Origin: an uncultured Pelagibacteraceae bacterium
GTDB lineage: Bacteria; Pseudomonadota; Alphaproteobacteria; Pelagibacterales; Pelagibacteraceae
DNA: 64,000 bases
NCBI GenBank assembly: GCA_902628965.1
Contig: CACOPB010000004.1
Coordinates: 19,397-83,396 of the forward strand
Direction: 5' to 3'
Every line of letters starts with the position of its first letter. Within the stretch, counting starts at the first letter, position 1. A program made the translations under genes and the position numbers. The notes under the pieces are model-generated. The model saw only the letters and a list, made by a program, of their open reading frames with translations, ran no database searches and had not been told where the DNA came from. Shown in pieces: positions 1-9,269 of the stretch.

Positions 1-1097
1 ACAGAATCTGGATTTCTATTAATATCAGTTGGTCTTATTGCTTCATGAGCTTCTTGAGCATTTTTTGCTTTTTTTCCTGAATAATTATTTGGGTTATCTG
101 GTAAATATTCTTTTCCATATTCTTTTTTAATAAAATTTCTAAAATCTGAGACTGCGTCAGCTGATAAATTAGTTCCATCTGTTCTCATATAAGTAATTAA
201 CCCAACTGTATCTCCTTCAATTTCTATTCCTTGATAAAGTTTTTGTGCTATTTGCATAGTTCTTGATGCACCAAAACCCATTCTACTAGAAGCAACTTGT
301 TGAAGTGTTGAAGTAGTAAATGGACCTGAGGGATTTCTACTAACAACTTTTGAGGAAATATCAGTTATGTTAAATTTTTTAGTCTTAATATTAGTAATTG
401 CTTTTTCAATTTCTTCTTTATTTTTAAATGAAAATTTTTCAATTTTTTCTCCATTAAGTTGAGAAATACTTGCTGTAATGTTGCTTTTTTTTTTATCTTG
501 AAAATTAATACTTAAAGTCCAAAATTCTTCAGGCTTAAATAATTCAATTTCATGCTCTCTTTCAGTGATCAATTTCAGTGCAACAGATTGAACTCTACCT
601 GCAGATTTTGAACCAGGTAGTTTAGTCCAAAGTATTGGTGATATATTAAATCCTACCAAATAATCTAGTGCTCTTCTAGCCATGTATGCATCGACTAATA
701 AGGGCTCTATCTGTCTTGGATTTTCAATACCATGTGTAACGGCTTTTTTGGTTATTTCATTAAATACTACACGTTCAATTTCTTTATCCTTTAAAAGTTT
801 TTTTTCATTTAAATACTCTTTTACATGCCATGCTATTGCCTCACCCTCACGATCTGGGTCAGTAGCAAGAATTATTTTTGAAGAATCTTTCGCAGCGTCA
901 GTAATTTCTTTTAAATATTTTTTTGAAAAGCTATCAACTTCCCATTCCATTTTAAAATTTTGATCAGGATCAACTGATCCATTTTTTGAAGGAAGATCTC
1001 TAATATGACCATAGCTGGCTAAAACGGTGTAGTTATCACCTAAATATTTATTGATTGTTTTCGCTTTGGCAGGGCTTTCAACTATGACTAGATTCAT
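1..1097 (-). CDS. topA: DNA topoisomerase I, N-terminal part (3' end beyond the window)
   Basis: Type IA topoisomerase that relaxes negative supercoils by single-strand cleavage and passage. The start is the ATG at 1097 (MNLVIVESPAKAKTI), giving the Toprim glutamate at residue 7 directly after the start, as is usual in the family. The Toprim acidic motif DPDREGE lies at about residues 80-86, and the catalytic tyrosine is Y303 in GLITYMRTDGT. About 365 codons are present; the C-terminal zinc-finger region lies outside the window. It is the last gene of a minus-strand run behind plsY, with 37 bases between them. The dprA gene often found between plsY and topA in alphaproteobacteria is not there. 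Confidence 0.97.
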   Translation of the reverse strand, partial: MNLVIVESPAKAKTINKYLGDNYTVLASYGHIRDLPSKNGSVDPDQNFKMEWEVDSFSKKYLKEITDAAKDSSKIILATDPDREGEAIAWHVKEYLNEKKLLKDKEIERVVFNEITKKAVTHGIENPRQIEPLLVDAYMARRALDYLVGFNISPILWTKLPGSKSAGRVQSVALKLITEREHEIELFKPEEFWTLSINFQDKKKSNITASISQLNGEKIEKFSFKNKEEIEKAITNIKTKKFNITDISSKVVSRNPSGPFTTSTLQQVASSRMGFGASRTMQIAQKLYQGIEIEGDTVGLITYMRTDGTNLSADAVSDFRNFIKKEYGKEYLPDNPNNYSGKKAKNAQEAHEAIRPTDINRNPDS

Positions 1098-1134
1098 AAA
1101 ATAACAAACTACTCAAAAGAGTTTGATAGTCAAA

Positions 1135-1713
1135 TTAATAAATTTTTGTCTTAGTTTCTTCTTTATTTATCAAGCGTTTAATATTTTCTCTGTGGGTAAA
1201 AAATATTAAAATAAACATTATTACGTAAAAAAATACATTTTCTGAACCCTCAAAAATTAAAATATAAACAGGTGTAGAAAGTGATCCTATCAAGGAAGAT
1301 AAAGATGAATATTTAGAAATAAAAAAAATTATTAACCAACAAATACCAAACACTAAACCAAAAATAATATTTAAAGAAAAAAGTATCCCAACATATGTCG
1401 CTACCCCCTTGCCACCTTTAAATTTTAACCATACTGGAAACACATGACCTATAAAAGCGCATAAAGCTGATATATATACTGCATCAGGAAAATTAATTTT
1501 AACGTATAAAACAGGTATTACTGCCTTTAACACATCAAGTATTAGTGTTGAATAACCAATTAACTTGTTACCAGTTCTTAAAGCATTTGTTGCGCCAATA
1601 TTACCAGAACCGATTTCTCTAATATCTTTTTTTAAAAATACTTTGGTTAAAATTAATCCAAAAGGAATTGATCCCATTAGGTATGAGATTATACCTATTA
1701 TAAAAAGTTCCAT
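1135..1713 (-). CDS. plsY: Glycerol-3-phosphate acyltransferase PlsY
   Basis: Integral membrane acyltransferase that moves the acyl group from acyl-phosphate to glycerol-3-phosphate, the first step of phospholipid synthesis. Its acyl-phosphate donor is made by PlsX, whose gene is at 40314-41315. The 192-residue protein is the normal family length. It has about five hydrophobic segments and the conserved motifs GSIPFG near residue 15, GSGNIGATNALR near residue 36 and KGGKGVATY near residue 99. It starts two bases after the dihydroorotase-like gene stops, so it is probably co-transcribed with the pyrimidine genes. Confidence 0.96.
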   Translation of the reverse strand: MELFIIGIISYLMGSIPFGLILTKVFLKKDIREIGSGNIGATNALRTGNKLIGYSTLILDVLKAVIPVLYVKINFPDAVYISALCAFIGHVFPVWLKFKGGKGVATYVGILFSLNIIFGLVFGICWLIIFFISKYSSLSSLIGSLSTPVYILIFEGSENVFFYVIMFILIFFTHRENIKRLINKEETKTKIY

Positions 1714-1715
1714 TT

Positions 1716-3002
1716 TTATATTTTAAATAATTCTATACCTTTTACAAATGTATTGGTTACTTTTCCTTGAAGTTTCTTATCTTCAATTGAAGTATTTTTT
1801 GATTTAGAGATTAAATTTTCTTTTTTTACAATCCATGGTTTATTGATATCTACTATACAAAAATCTGCATCATTTCCAATAGACAGGTTTCCTTTATTTA
1901 TATTTAATATTTTTGCTGGGTTGGATGTTAATGCTTGAATTATAGTTTCAAGTTTTACAGATCCGTTATGAAATAATTCTAAACTTAAGGATAACAATGT
2001 TTCAATACCAGATGCACCAGTTGCAGCTTGTGCAAAAGTTAATCTTTTAGATTCTTCATCTTCAGGTTTATGGTCAGAAACAATTACATCAATAGTTTTG
2101 TCTTTTAAACCTTGAACTAATGCCTCTCGATCTTCCTCTGTTCTCAGCGGAGGGGATAATTTTAAAAATGTTCTAAAATCTCCAATATCATTTTCATTTA
2201 ATGAGAGATTATTTATTGATACACCGCAAGTAAATTTAACATTCTGTTTACGTTCCTTGATTATATCTACAGATTTTCCAACTGAAAGTTGAGATATATG
2301 ATATCTACATTTAGTTTTTTCTAAAAGAGTAAGATCTCTTTCTATTATAATTCTTTCAGCAATATCTGGTATGCTTGATAAGCCTAGTTTTGTTGCAATA
2401 ATACCAGAATTAATCATTCCATTTTTAGCTAAATCGTAATCTTCTGCATGTTGCATTATAAGACATCCCAAATCTTTAGCTGAATTCATAATTCTAGACA
2501 TAAGTCTAGTATTTTGAATTGTTTTTACTCCGTCTGTAAAAGCAATAATTCCTTTTTTAGCCAGTAACCCAAATTCAGTCATATTGGTGCCATCAGTGTT
2601 TTGAGTTAATGAAGCGCAAGGAAAGATATTTATTTTAGACTTATCACGTCCTCTTCTTTTTAAAAAATCTACGATTGATACATTATCTATAATTGGATCT
2701 GTATTAGGCATGGTTACAACAGAAGTTACTCCACCAGATAATGCAGCATTACTTAAAGTTTTGAAATTTTCTTTATATTCATATCCTGGTTCACCTACAA
2801 AAACTCTCATATCTACTATACCAGGAAAAATATATTTACCCTTTAAGTCAGTAGGTTTTTCTCTAGTTGGTAAATTATTTGTATTTACCTTTTTTCCTAT
2901 GGCCTCTATCTTTCCGTCTTCTCCAATTATTAATCCACCATTTTCGTTTATGGAATTATGAGGATCTATAATATTTGCATTTATAAAGTATTGTTTTTTC
3001 AT
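1716..3002 (-). CDS. pyrC: Dihydroorotase-like protein (PyrC family, metal-ligand residues missing)
   Basis: Amidohydrolase-fold protein of 428 residues next to aspartate carbamoyltransferase. The usual N-terminal metal-binding motif DxHxHxREPG reads D64-M-R-V-F-V-G-E-P-G here, so both histidines are replaced (R66, F68). The later His pair is also altered: YHISQLS keeps one histidine and has Gln where the second is expected. An HAED and an SDHKP motif remain. Non-catalytic dihydroorotase homologues encoded beside pyrB and supporting ATCase assembly are known in Pseudomonas, and many alphaproteobacterial copies look similar. It abuts pyrB with no gap. A catalytic dihydroorotase is probably encoded elsewhere; that is inference. 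Confidence 0.88.
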   Translation of the reverse strand: MKKQYFINANIIDPHNSINENGGLIIGEDGKIEAIGKKVNTNNLPTREKPTDLKGKYIFPGIVDMRVFVGEPGYEYKENFKTLSNAALSGGVTSVVTMPNTDPIIDNVSIVDFLKRRGRDKSKINIFPCASLTQNTDGTNMTEFGLLAKKGIIAFTDGVKTIQNTRLMSRIMNSAKDLGCLIMQHAEDYDLAKNGMINSGIIATKLGLSSIPDIAERIIIERDLTLLEKTKCRYHISQLSVGKSVDIIKERKQNVKFTCGVSINNLSLNENDIGDFRTFLKLSPPLRTEEDREALVQGLKDKTIDVIVSDHKPEDEESKRLTFAQAATGASGIETLLSLSLELFHNGSVKLETIIQALTSNPAKILNINKGNLSIGNDADFCIVDINKPWIVKKENLISKSKNTSIEDKKLQGKVTNTFVKGIELFKI

Positions 3003-3944
3003 CTATTCACAAAATATTTTTAAACATGCCATTCTTACAGCAACACCTAATTCAACTTGTTCCTTAATTACACTTTTGTTTATGTCATCTGCTAATCTTG
3101 TATCAATCTCTATTCCTCTATTCATTGGACCAGGATGCATAATTAAAGCATCTGATTTTGCATGATCAAGTTTGTCAGGGGTTAATCCATAATATTCGTA
3201 GTACTCTCTATTTGATGAAAGATATGAACTGGTCATTCTTTCATTTTGCAATCTAAGCATCATCACAATATCACAATCTTTAAGACCTTTTTTCATATCA
3301 GTAAAAGTGTTTACCCCGAATTTTTCAATTTCTTTTGGCATAAGATTAGATGGAGCAACTATATTAACTTCTGCACCCAACATTATAAGAAGATAAATAT
3401 TTGATCTAGCTACTCTTGAATGAAGTATATCTCCGCATATTGCTATTTTTAATCCTTGAATTTTTTTTTTTCGATTTCTAATTGTTAATGCATCTAATAA
3501 TGCTTGAGTAGGGTGCTCACGTCTACCATCGCCAGCGTTTAAGACTACACAATTAACTTTTTGAGATAATAGATTACAAGCACCAGAGTCTTGATGTCTG
3601 ATTACAATTATATCAGGATGCATTGCATTTAAGGTCATTGCTGTATCAATCAAAGTTTCACCTTTTTTAATTGCAGAGTTACCCATATTCATTGACATAA
3701 CATCTGCGCCAAGTCTTTTTCCAGCTAGTTCAAATGAACTCTGAGTTCTAGTCGATGGTTCAAAGAATAAGTTTATTTGTGTTTTGCCTCTTAACACATC
3801 GATTTTTTTATTTTTACTCTGGTTTAATTTTATGAAAGCTTCTGACTCATCCAGGATATAATTAATATCATTAACTGATAAATCTTGGATACCTAACAGA
3901 TGTTTTTGTGAAATTTTAATAGCGTTATTGGTTTTAGTTGCCAT
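3003..3944 (-). CDS. pyrB: Aspartate carbamoyltransferase catalytic subunit
   Basis: Condenses carbamoyl phosphate with aspartate in pyrimidine synthesis. The carbamoyl-phosphate loop [12 protein letters not shown] and the [11 protein letters not shown] and HPGPMNRG motifs are intact. I place the start at the ATG at 3944 ([13 protein letters not shown]), giving 313 residues, the usual length. An in-frame ATG at 3983 would add 13 hydrophobic residues with no family counterpart. The neighbour on the 3' side is the PyrC-like protein, a likely structural partner, and yqgF lies just upstream. No regulatory-subunit gene (pyrI) is present. Confidence 0.96.
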   Translation of the reverse strand: MATKTNNAIKISQKHLLGIQDLSVNDINYILDESEAFIKLNQSKNKKIDVLRGKTQINLFFEPSTRTQSSFELAGKRLGADVMSMNMGNSAIKKGETLIDTAMTLNAMHPDIIVIRHQDSGACNLLSQKVNCVVLNAGDGRREHPTQALLDALTIRNRKKKIQGLKIAICGDILHSRVARSNIYLLIMLGAEVNIVAPSNLMPKEIEKFGVNTFTDMKKGLKDCDIVMMLRLQNERMTSSYLSSNREYYEYYGLTPDKLDHAKSDALIMHPGPMNRGIEIDTRLADDINKSVIKEQVELGVAVRMACLKIFCE

Positions 3945-3986
3945 TAAAACTAACTCTATAGCTATAAAGCCTCTAAATGGCAAGGA

Positions 3987-4442
3987 TTAATTGTTTAAAT
4001 AATCTATAGCCCCCTGAAGAATAAATGCAGCTGCGTTCTGATCTATGTTTTTTTCACGTTTTGATACATTAATATCTAGCTGACTGGATAGATTAAATGC
4101 GCCAACGGTTGATAGTCTTTCATCCCAAAGACAAACATCTACATCAACATTTTTGTCAATATTTTTAGACACATCACTTACTGATTGAGCAGAAGGACCT
4201 AACGTACCATCCATGTTAATTGGATATCCAATAATAATTCCATTAATATTGTTTTCCTCTATTATTTTTTTTAATTCGTTGATTAGATCATCATTATTGG
4301 TTTTAATGATCGTTTTAAAAGGTGTGGCTATTGACTGTTTTTCGTCACAAATTGATACACCGATTCTTTTTGAACCAAGATCTAAACCAATCAATCTAGA
4401 GGTTTCAGACTGTTTTTTTTTGAATTCTTCAATAGTGATCAT
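3987..4442 (-). CDS. yqgF: YqgF/RuvX family Holliday-junction-resolvase-like nuclease
   Basis: Small RNase H-fold protein (151 residues). The family is linked to pre-16S rRNA 5' processing and was originally proposed as a Holliday junction resolvase. Visible motifs are the first acidic strand GLDLGSKRIGVS at about residues 19-30, GYPINMDGT near residue 73, and DERLST near residue 107 followed by an Asp-containing C-terminal helix. It is the first gene of the minus-strand run yqgF-pyrB-pyrC-plsY-topA and is divergent from gatC across about 50 bases, which must hold both promoters. Confidence 0.93.
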   Translation of the reverse strand: MITIEEFKKKQSETSRLIGLDLGSKRIGVSICDEKQSIATPFKTIIKTNNDDLINELKKIIEENNINGIIIGYPINMDGTLGPSAQSVSDVSKNIDKNVDVDVCLWDERLSTVGAFNLSSQLDINVSKREKNIDQNAAAFILQGAIDYLNN

Positions 4443-4492
4443 ATTGTATATTTTAAACTTAAGTGATAGTTTGCGACATATTTAAATACCAT

Positions 4493-4780
4493 ATGAGCAT
4501 CGATCTTAAAACAATAAAGCACATATCTAAACTATCAAGAATTTCTGTAGATGAGAAAAAAGCAGAGAAACTTGCAGGAGATTTAAATTCAATTTTCGAT
4601 TTTATTGAAAAACTTAACGAATTAAAAACTGACAATGTTGAACCATTAACTTCTGTTGCTGAAACAACTCTAAAACTAAGATCAGATGAAGTAAAAAGTA
4701 AAAACCTAAGAGATCAAGTAATAAAAAATTCTCCTAAGGAAAATGAAGATTATTTTGTAGTACCAAAGGTAATTGAATAA
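4493..4780 (+). CDS. gatC: Asp-tRNA(Asn)/Glu-tRNA(Gln) amidotransferase subunit C
   Basis: Small subunit of the GatCAB amidotransferase, which converts mischarged Glu-tRNA(Gln) or Asp-tRNA(Asn) to the correct aminoacyl-tRNA. The ATG at 4493 ([17 protein letters not shown]) gives 95 residues, the usual GatC length; a start 30 bases upstream has no family counterpart. The conserved features are the HISKLSRI helix and VEPLTSV. The stop overlaps the gatA start by one base (TAATG), indicating translational coupling. Gene order gatC-gatA-gatB is complete. Confidence 0.96.
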   Translation: MSIDLKTIKHISKLSRISVDEKKAEKLAGDLNSIFDFIEKLNELKTDNVEPLTSVAETTLKLRSDEVKSKNLRDQVIKNSPKENEDYFVVPKVIE

Positions 4781-6237
4781 TGTCAGATATAACTAAACAA
4801 TCATTATCTGAGTTAGTAGAAAATATAAAAAGTAAAAAAATTTCCTCAAGTGAAGTTACTAAAGCATTTGTTGAAAGATCAGAAAAATCAAAAGAATTAA
4901 ATGCATATATAACTGAAGATTATGCAAATGCTTTAAATAAAGCAAAAAAGTTTGATGAAAAACCTAATCTTGACCTGAAATTACCTGGCATTCCAATGGC
5001 TGTAAAAGATTTATTTTGTACAAGAGATTTAAGAACTACGGCAGGTAGTAAGATTTTAAATAACTTTGTTCCAACTTACGAGTCAACTGTCACACAAAAT
5101 ATTTGGAATGAAGGAGCTATCCTAATGGGGAAATTAAATTGTGATGAATTTGCAATGGGTTCATCTAATGAAACTAGTTTTTTTGGTAATGTACAAAACC
5201 CAATTGATAAGAATTTAGTTCCGGGAGGTTCTTCAGGTGGATCGTCTTGTGCTGTAGCAGCTCAATTAACACCAATAACTATTGGAACAGATACAGGTGG
5301 ATCTATTAGACAGCCTGCTTCTTTTACTGGAACTGTCGGATTAAAACCTACTTATGGTAGTTGCTCTAGATATGGAATTGTAGCATTTGCATCATCCCTA
5401 GATCAAGCTGGTCCAATGGCGCAAAATGTTAAAGATTGTGCATTGTTACAGGAAATTATTAGCACTTATGATGAAAAAGATTCTACATCAATAGACTTTA
5501 AAAGAAACGAGTACAGCAAAGAATTAACAAAAGATATTAAAGGTAAAAAAATAGGAATACCCAAAGAATATAGAGTAGATGGCATGCCTAAAGAAATTGA
5601 AGACCTATGGAAAAAAGGTATTGAATACGCAAAAGATTGTGGTGCTGAGATTATCGATATATCTCTACCTCATACTAATTATGCGCTACCAACTTATTAC
5701 ATAGTAGCACCAGCAGAGGCCTCATCTAATTTGGCTAGATACGATGGTGTTAAATATGGTTTTAGAGCTGAAGGAGAAAATCTTATTGATATGTATGAAA
5801 AAACTAGATCTGAAGGATTTGGTGCCGAAGTTCAAAGAAGAATAATGATTGGAACTTATGTTTTATCTTCAGGATATTACGATGCTTATTATCTTAAAGC
5901 TCAAAAGGTAAGAAAACTTATTAAAAATGATTTTGATGATGCTTATAAAAAAGTAGATGCAATTCTAACCCCATCCACTCCAAGTTCAGCTTTTAAAATT
6001 GGTGAAAAAACAAATGATCCAGTTTCAATGTATTTAAACGATATTTTTACTGTTCCTGTAAATTTAGCAGGTTTACCTGGAATTTCTATACCTGCAGGCC
6101 ATGATGCTAAAGGGTATCCATTAGGATTACAGATAATAGGTAAAGCTTTCGATGAACAAAATATTTTAAACATTGCATATGCTATGGAAGAAAAAATTAA
6201 TTTTAAAAACAATATTAATGATTGGTGGATTAAGTGA
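4780..6237 (+). CDS. gatA: Asp-tRNA(Asn)/Glu-tRNA(Gln) amidotransferase subunit A
   Basis: Amidase-signature subunit that releases ammonia from glutamine for the GatB active site. The Ser-cisSer-Lys triad is visible as K76 (PMAVKDLF), S151 ([11 protein letters not shown]) and S175 ([12 protein letters not shown]). Length 485 matches the family. It overlaps gatC by one base and gatB by four bases, so the three subunits should be made together. Confidence 0.98.
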   Translation: MSDITKQSLSELVENIKSKKISSSEVTKAFVERSEKSKELNAYITEDYANALNKAKKFDEKPNLDLKLPGIPMAVKDLFCTRDLRTTAGSKILNNFVPTYESTVTQNIWNEGAILMGKLNCDEFAMGSSNETSFFGNVQNPIDKNLVPGGSSGGSSCAVAAQLTPITIGTDTGGSIRQPASFTGTVGLKPTYGSCSRYGIVAFASSLDQAGPMAQNVKDCALLQEIISTYDEKDSTSIDFKRNEYSKELTKDIKGKKIGIPKEYRVDGMPKEIEDLWKKGIEYAKDCGAEIIDISLPHTNYALPTYYIVAPAEASSNLARYDGVKYGFRAEGENLIDMYEKTRSEGFGAEVQRRIMIGTYVLSSGYYDAYYLKAQKVRKLIKNDFDDAYKKVDAILTPSTPSSAFKIGEKTNDPVSMYLNDIFTVPVNLAGLPGISIPAGHDAKGYPLGLQIIGKAFDEQNILNIAYAMEEKINFKNNINDWWIK

Positions 6238-7697
6238 GTAAGAACAAATCTGAATATCTAATTAATAGACATGATAATCAATATGAAGTTGTCATTGGTT
6301 TAGAAGTTCATGCGCAAGTTACTTCTGAGTCAAAATTATTTTCAACATCGGCAACCAAATTTGGAGCTGAGCCAAATACTCAAGTAAGTTTAGTTGATGC
6401 AGCATTTCCAGGAATGTTGCCGGTAATAAACGAGTATTGCGTAAAACAAGCTATCAAAACAGGAATTGGTTTAAAAGCTAAAATCAATAAAAGATCTGTC
6501 TTTGATAGAAAAAATTATTTTTATGCAGACTTACCTCAGGGATATCAAATCTCACAATTCAAAGATCCAATTGTAGGTGAGGGTAAAGTAATACTTGATA
6601 TGCCAGATGGTCAAAAAGAGGTAGGTATAGAAAGATTACACTTAGAGCAAGATGCCGGTAAAAGCATTCATGATCTAGATCCTAAAAATACTTTTGTAGA
6701 TTTAAATAGATCAGGTGTGGCTTTAATGGAAATTGTTAGTAAACCTGATTTAAGGTCTCCAGATGAGGTTAATGCATATATAAAGAAATTAAGATCAATA
6801 ATGAGATATTTAGGAACCTGTGATGGAAACATGCAAGAAGGATCTTTAAGAGCTGATGTAAATGTATCAGTTAGAAAAAAAGGTTCAAAAGAATTTGGAA
6901 CCAGATGTGAAATTAAAAATGTTAACTCTATAAAGTTCATGCAGATGGCAATTGAATACGAAGCTAACAGACAAGTCGATTTAATTGAGGATGGTCAAAC
7001 GATTGATCAAGAAACAAGGCTTTTTGATACTAAAAAGAATGAAACTAGATCAATGAGATCAAAAGAGGATGCTCATGATTATAGATATTTTCCAGATCCA
7101 GACTTACTGCCATTAGAAGTTTCTGATGATTTTATTGAAAATTTAAAATCAGAAATTCCCGAGCTTCCAGATGAAAAGAAAAAAAGATTTATAGAAAAAT
7201 TTAAATTATCACCTTATGAGGCTAATATTTTAGTTTCAGATATTGAAACATCTAATTACTTTGAAAATGTAATTAAGAAATCAGATGTCAAACTAGCAAC
7301 AAATTGGATAATTGGTGAGTTATTTGCAGCCTTAAATGAAAAGAATTTAGAAATAAGTGATAGTCCTATAAGCGCAGGAAACTTATCAAAATTAATTAAT
7401 TTAATTAAAGATGGAACTATTTCAGGAAAAATAGCAAAAACAGTTTTTGAACAAATGATGAAAGGCGACAAAGATCCTAAGAAAATTGTAGAAGAAAAAG
7501 GCTTGAAACAAGAGAGTGATCCTAAAGCACTTGAGGCACTGATAGACAAGGTTATTGACGATAACAGAGATAAAGCTACTGAATATAAATCAGGTAAAGT
7601 TAAATTATTTGGTTTTTTTGTAGGACAAGTAATGAAGGTTTCTGGAGGAAAAGCTAATCCTCAATTAGTTAATGAGATTTTAAAGAAAAAACTTTAG
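6234..7697 (+). CDS. gatB: Asp-tRNA(Asn)/Glu-tRNA(Gln) amidotransferase subunit B
   Basis: tRNA-binding and kinase-like subunit of GatCAB. The GTG start at 6234 overlaps the gatA stop. Conserved segments are [17 protein letters not shown] near residue 20, [18 protein letters not shown] near residue 90, and [14 protein letters not shown] near residue 285. The C-terminal helical plus YqeY-like domain covers roughly residues 330-487. Length 487 is typical. The gatCAB operon implies that this bacterium makes Gln-tRNA and/or Asn-tRNA indirectly. Confidence 0.98.
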   Translation: MSKNKSEYLINRHDNQYEVVIGLEVHAQVTSESKLFSTSATKFGAEPNTQVSLVDAAFPGMLPVINEYCVKQAIKTGIGLKAKINKRSVFDRKNYFYADLPQGYQISQFKDPIVGEGKVILDMPDGQKEVGIERLHLEQDAGKSIHDLDPKNTFVDLNRSGVALMEIVSKPDLRSPDEVNAYIKKLRSIMRYLGTCDGNMQEGSLRADVNVSVRKKGSKEFGTRCEIKNVNSIKFMQMAIEYEANRQVDLIEDGQTIDQETRLFDTKKNETRSMRSKEDAHDYRYFPDPDLLPLEVSDDFIENLKSEIPELPDEKKKRFIEKFKLSPYEANILVSDIETSNYFENVIKKSDVKLATNWIIGELFAALNEKNLEISDSPISAGNLSKLINLIKDGTISGKIAKTVFEQMMKGDKDPKKIVEEKGLKQESDPKALEALIDKVIDDNRDKATEYKSGKVKLFGFFVGQVMKVSGGKANPQLVNEILKKKL

Positions 7698-7702
7698 AAT
7701 TT

Positions 7703-8353
7703 ATGGGTTCAGACCTAAATATAACTAAAGAACTTCAAGAGTATATTTTAAGTCATGGATTTAATTTACATCCAGTCCAAAAAGAAATAATTGATTACAA
7801 CGCTTCTCTTGGTGATATCAAAAGAATGCAAATATCAATTTCACAAAGTCAGTTTCTGCATTTAATTATAAAAATTTCAAATATCAAAAAAATTTTAGAG
7901 ATAGGTACATTTACTGGATTAAGTACGTTATCTATGGCTTTGGCATTACCAGATGACGGCAAAATAATTGCTTTAGATAAAAATGAAGAAACTAATAAAT
8001 TAGCAATAGATTTTTTTAAAAAAGCTAATCAAGATCATAAAATAAAAACATTAATTAAACCTGCTTTAGAAAGTTTAGATGAAATTAAAAATGAAAATTT
8101 TGATTTAGTTTTTATCGATGCTGATAAAATGAATTATATTGAATACTATGAGCGCTCTATACAATTATTAAAGAAAAATGGTCTAATAATTATTGATAAT
8201 GTTTTATGGTATGGAGAAGTTGTGAATGAAAACAATAATGATAAATTTACTAAAAATATTAAAGAGTTTAATAGTCATATCTCAAACGATAAGAGGGTTG
8301 AAAAGTTAATAATTCCTCTTGGTGATGGAATGACTGTTTGTAGAAAATTATAA
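7703..8353 (+). CDS. SAM-dependent O-methyltransferase (caffeoyl-CoA OMT-like)
   Basis: Class I methyltransferase of 216 residues resembling the cation-dependent caffeoyl-CoA/catechol O-methyltransferase family. The SAM-binding motif is LEIGTFTGLSTLSMALALP near residue 68. The metal-ligand region DLVFIDADKMNYIEYY and a following IIDNVLWYGEV are as expected for the family. Substrate is unknown; bacterial members methylate small catechols or modify tRNA (TrmR). The start lies 5 bases after gatB and the last base is shared with the next gene, so it belongs to the gat transcription unit. Confidence 0.85.
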   Translation: MGSDLNITKELQEYILSHGFNLHPVQKEIIDYNASLGDIKRMQISISQSQFLHLIIKISNIKKILEIGTFTGLSTLSMALALPDDGKIIALDKNEETNKLAIDFFKKANQDHKIKTLIKPALESLDEIKNENFDLVFIDADKMNYIEYYERSIQLLKKNGLIIIDNVLWYGEVVNENNNDKFTKNIKEFNSHISNDKRVEKLIIPLGDGMTVCRKL

Positions 8354-9261
8354 TGTTTGAAGTAGTTGGTTTTTATAAATTTGTTAAAATTTCTTATCTA
8401 AAGAAAAATCAAAAAGTTTTATTAGAAACTTTAAAAAAGAAAAACATTAGAGGTACGATAATTATCTCTAAAGAAGGTGTGAATGGAAATATTTCTGGTA
8501 AAGCTTCAGATATTAAATTCACAATTAATAATTTAAAAAGAATTCTTAAATTTAAAGAATTTAACAGCAGTAATGTCTCTAAAAGCTCATTCCAACCGTT
8601 TCACAAACCTAAAGTAAAAATTAAAAAAGAAGTTGTACCAATCAATTTAATTTTAAACAAAAGAATAAAGAAAAAGGATAGCCATGTAGATCCAACTAAA
8701 TGGAATAAACTGATAAAAGAAAAGTCTACTGTTCTTATAGACGTGAGAAAACCATTTGAGTACTATGTTGGAACATTTAAGGGAGCAATTAATCCTGATA
8801 TCGATAACTTTAGAGATTTTCCAAAATATTTAAGAAAATTAAAAAAAAATCAACCTATAGCTATGTTTTGTACTGGTGGAATTCGATGTGAAAAAGCATC
8901 TGTGTATTTGGAAAAAAAAGGTTTTAACAACATTTATCAGTTAAATGGTGGAATTTTAAATTATCTAAAAAAAACTAATAAGAAAAAAAGTTTATGGAAA
9001 GGTGAATGCTTTGTTTTTGATAACAGGATCAGTTTAAAACATGGTCTCAAAATTGGCTCCTTTTCAATCTGTAGTGGTTGTAGGAAACCTATATCTCGTA
9101 AGGATAAAAAATCAAAAAAATATGAAGAGGGCGTTTCATGTCCAAGTTGCCACGATAATCTAACAGAAAATCAAAAATCACGTTTTAGAATGAGACAAAC
9201 TCAGATATACAAAGCAAAGCAATCTGGAAAAAAACATATTTTTCAAAAAGAATTTAAATAA
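8353..9261 (+). CDS. trhO: tRNA uridine(34) hydroxylase TrhO (rhodanese-domain protein, YceA family)
   Basis: Family known to hydroxylate wobble uridine 34 of tRNA using oxygen. The 302-residue protein has an N-terminal ferredoxin-like domain (about 1-95) with SKEGVNGNISG. A central rhodanese domain (about 125-215) carries the active-site loop CTGGIRCEKAS, and the C-terminal part has two CxxC pairs (CSGCRKP and CPSCHD). It starts on the final base of the methyltransferase gene. Assignment rests on domain order; activity is inferred from the family. Confidence 0.9.
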   Translation: MFEVVGFYKFVKISYLKKNQKVLLETLKKKNIRGTIIISKEGVNGNISGKASDIKFTINNLKRILKFKEFNSSNVSKSSFQPFHKPKVKIKKEVVPINLILNKRIKKKDSHVDPTKWNKLIKEKSTVLIDVRKPFEYYVGTFKGAINPDIDNFRDFPKYLRKLKKNQPIAMFCTGGIRCEKASVYLEKKGFNNIYQLNGGILNYLKKTNKKKSLWKGECFVFDNRISLKHGLKIGSFSICSGCRKPISRKDKKSKKYEEGVSCPSCHDNLTENQKSRFRMRQTQIYKAKQSGKKHIFQKEFK

Positions 9262-9269
9262 GGAAAGTT

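Noticed and set aside
682..963. Open frame of 93 residues on the plus strand
   Set aside because: Lies antisense inside topA, whose motifs and frame are clear.
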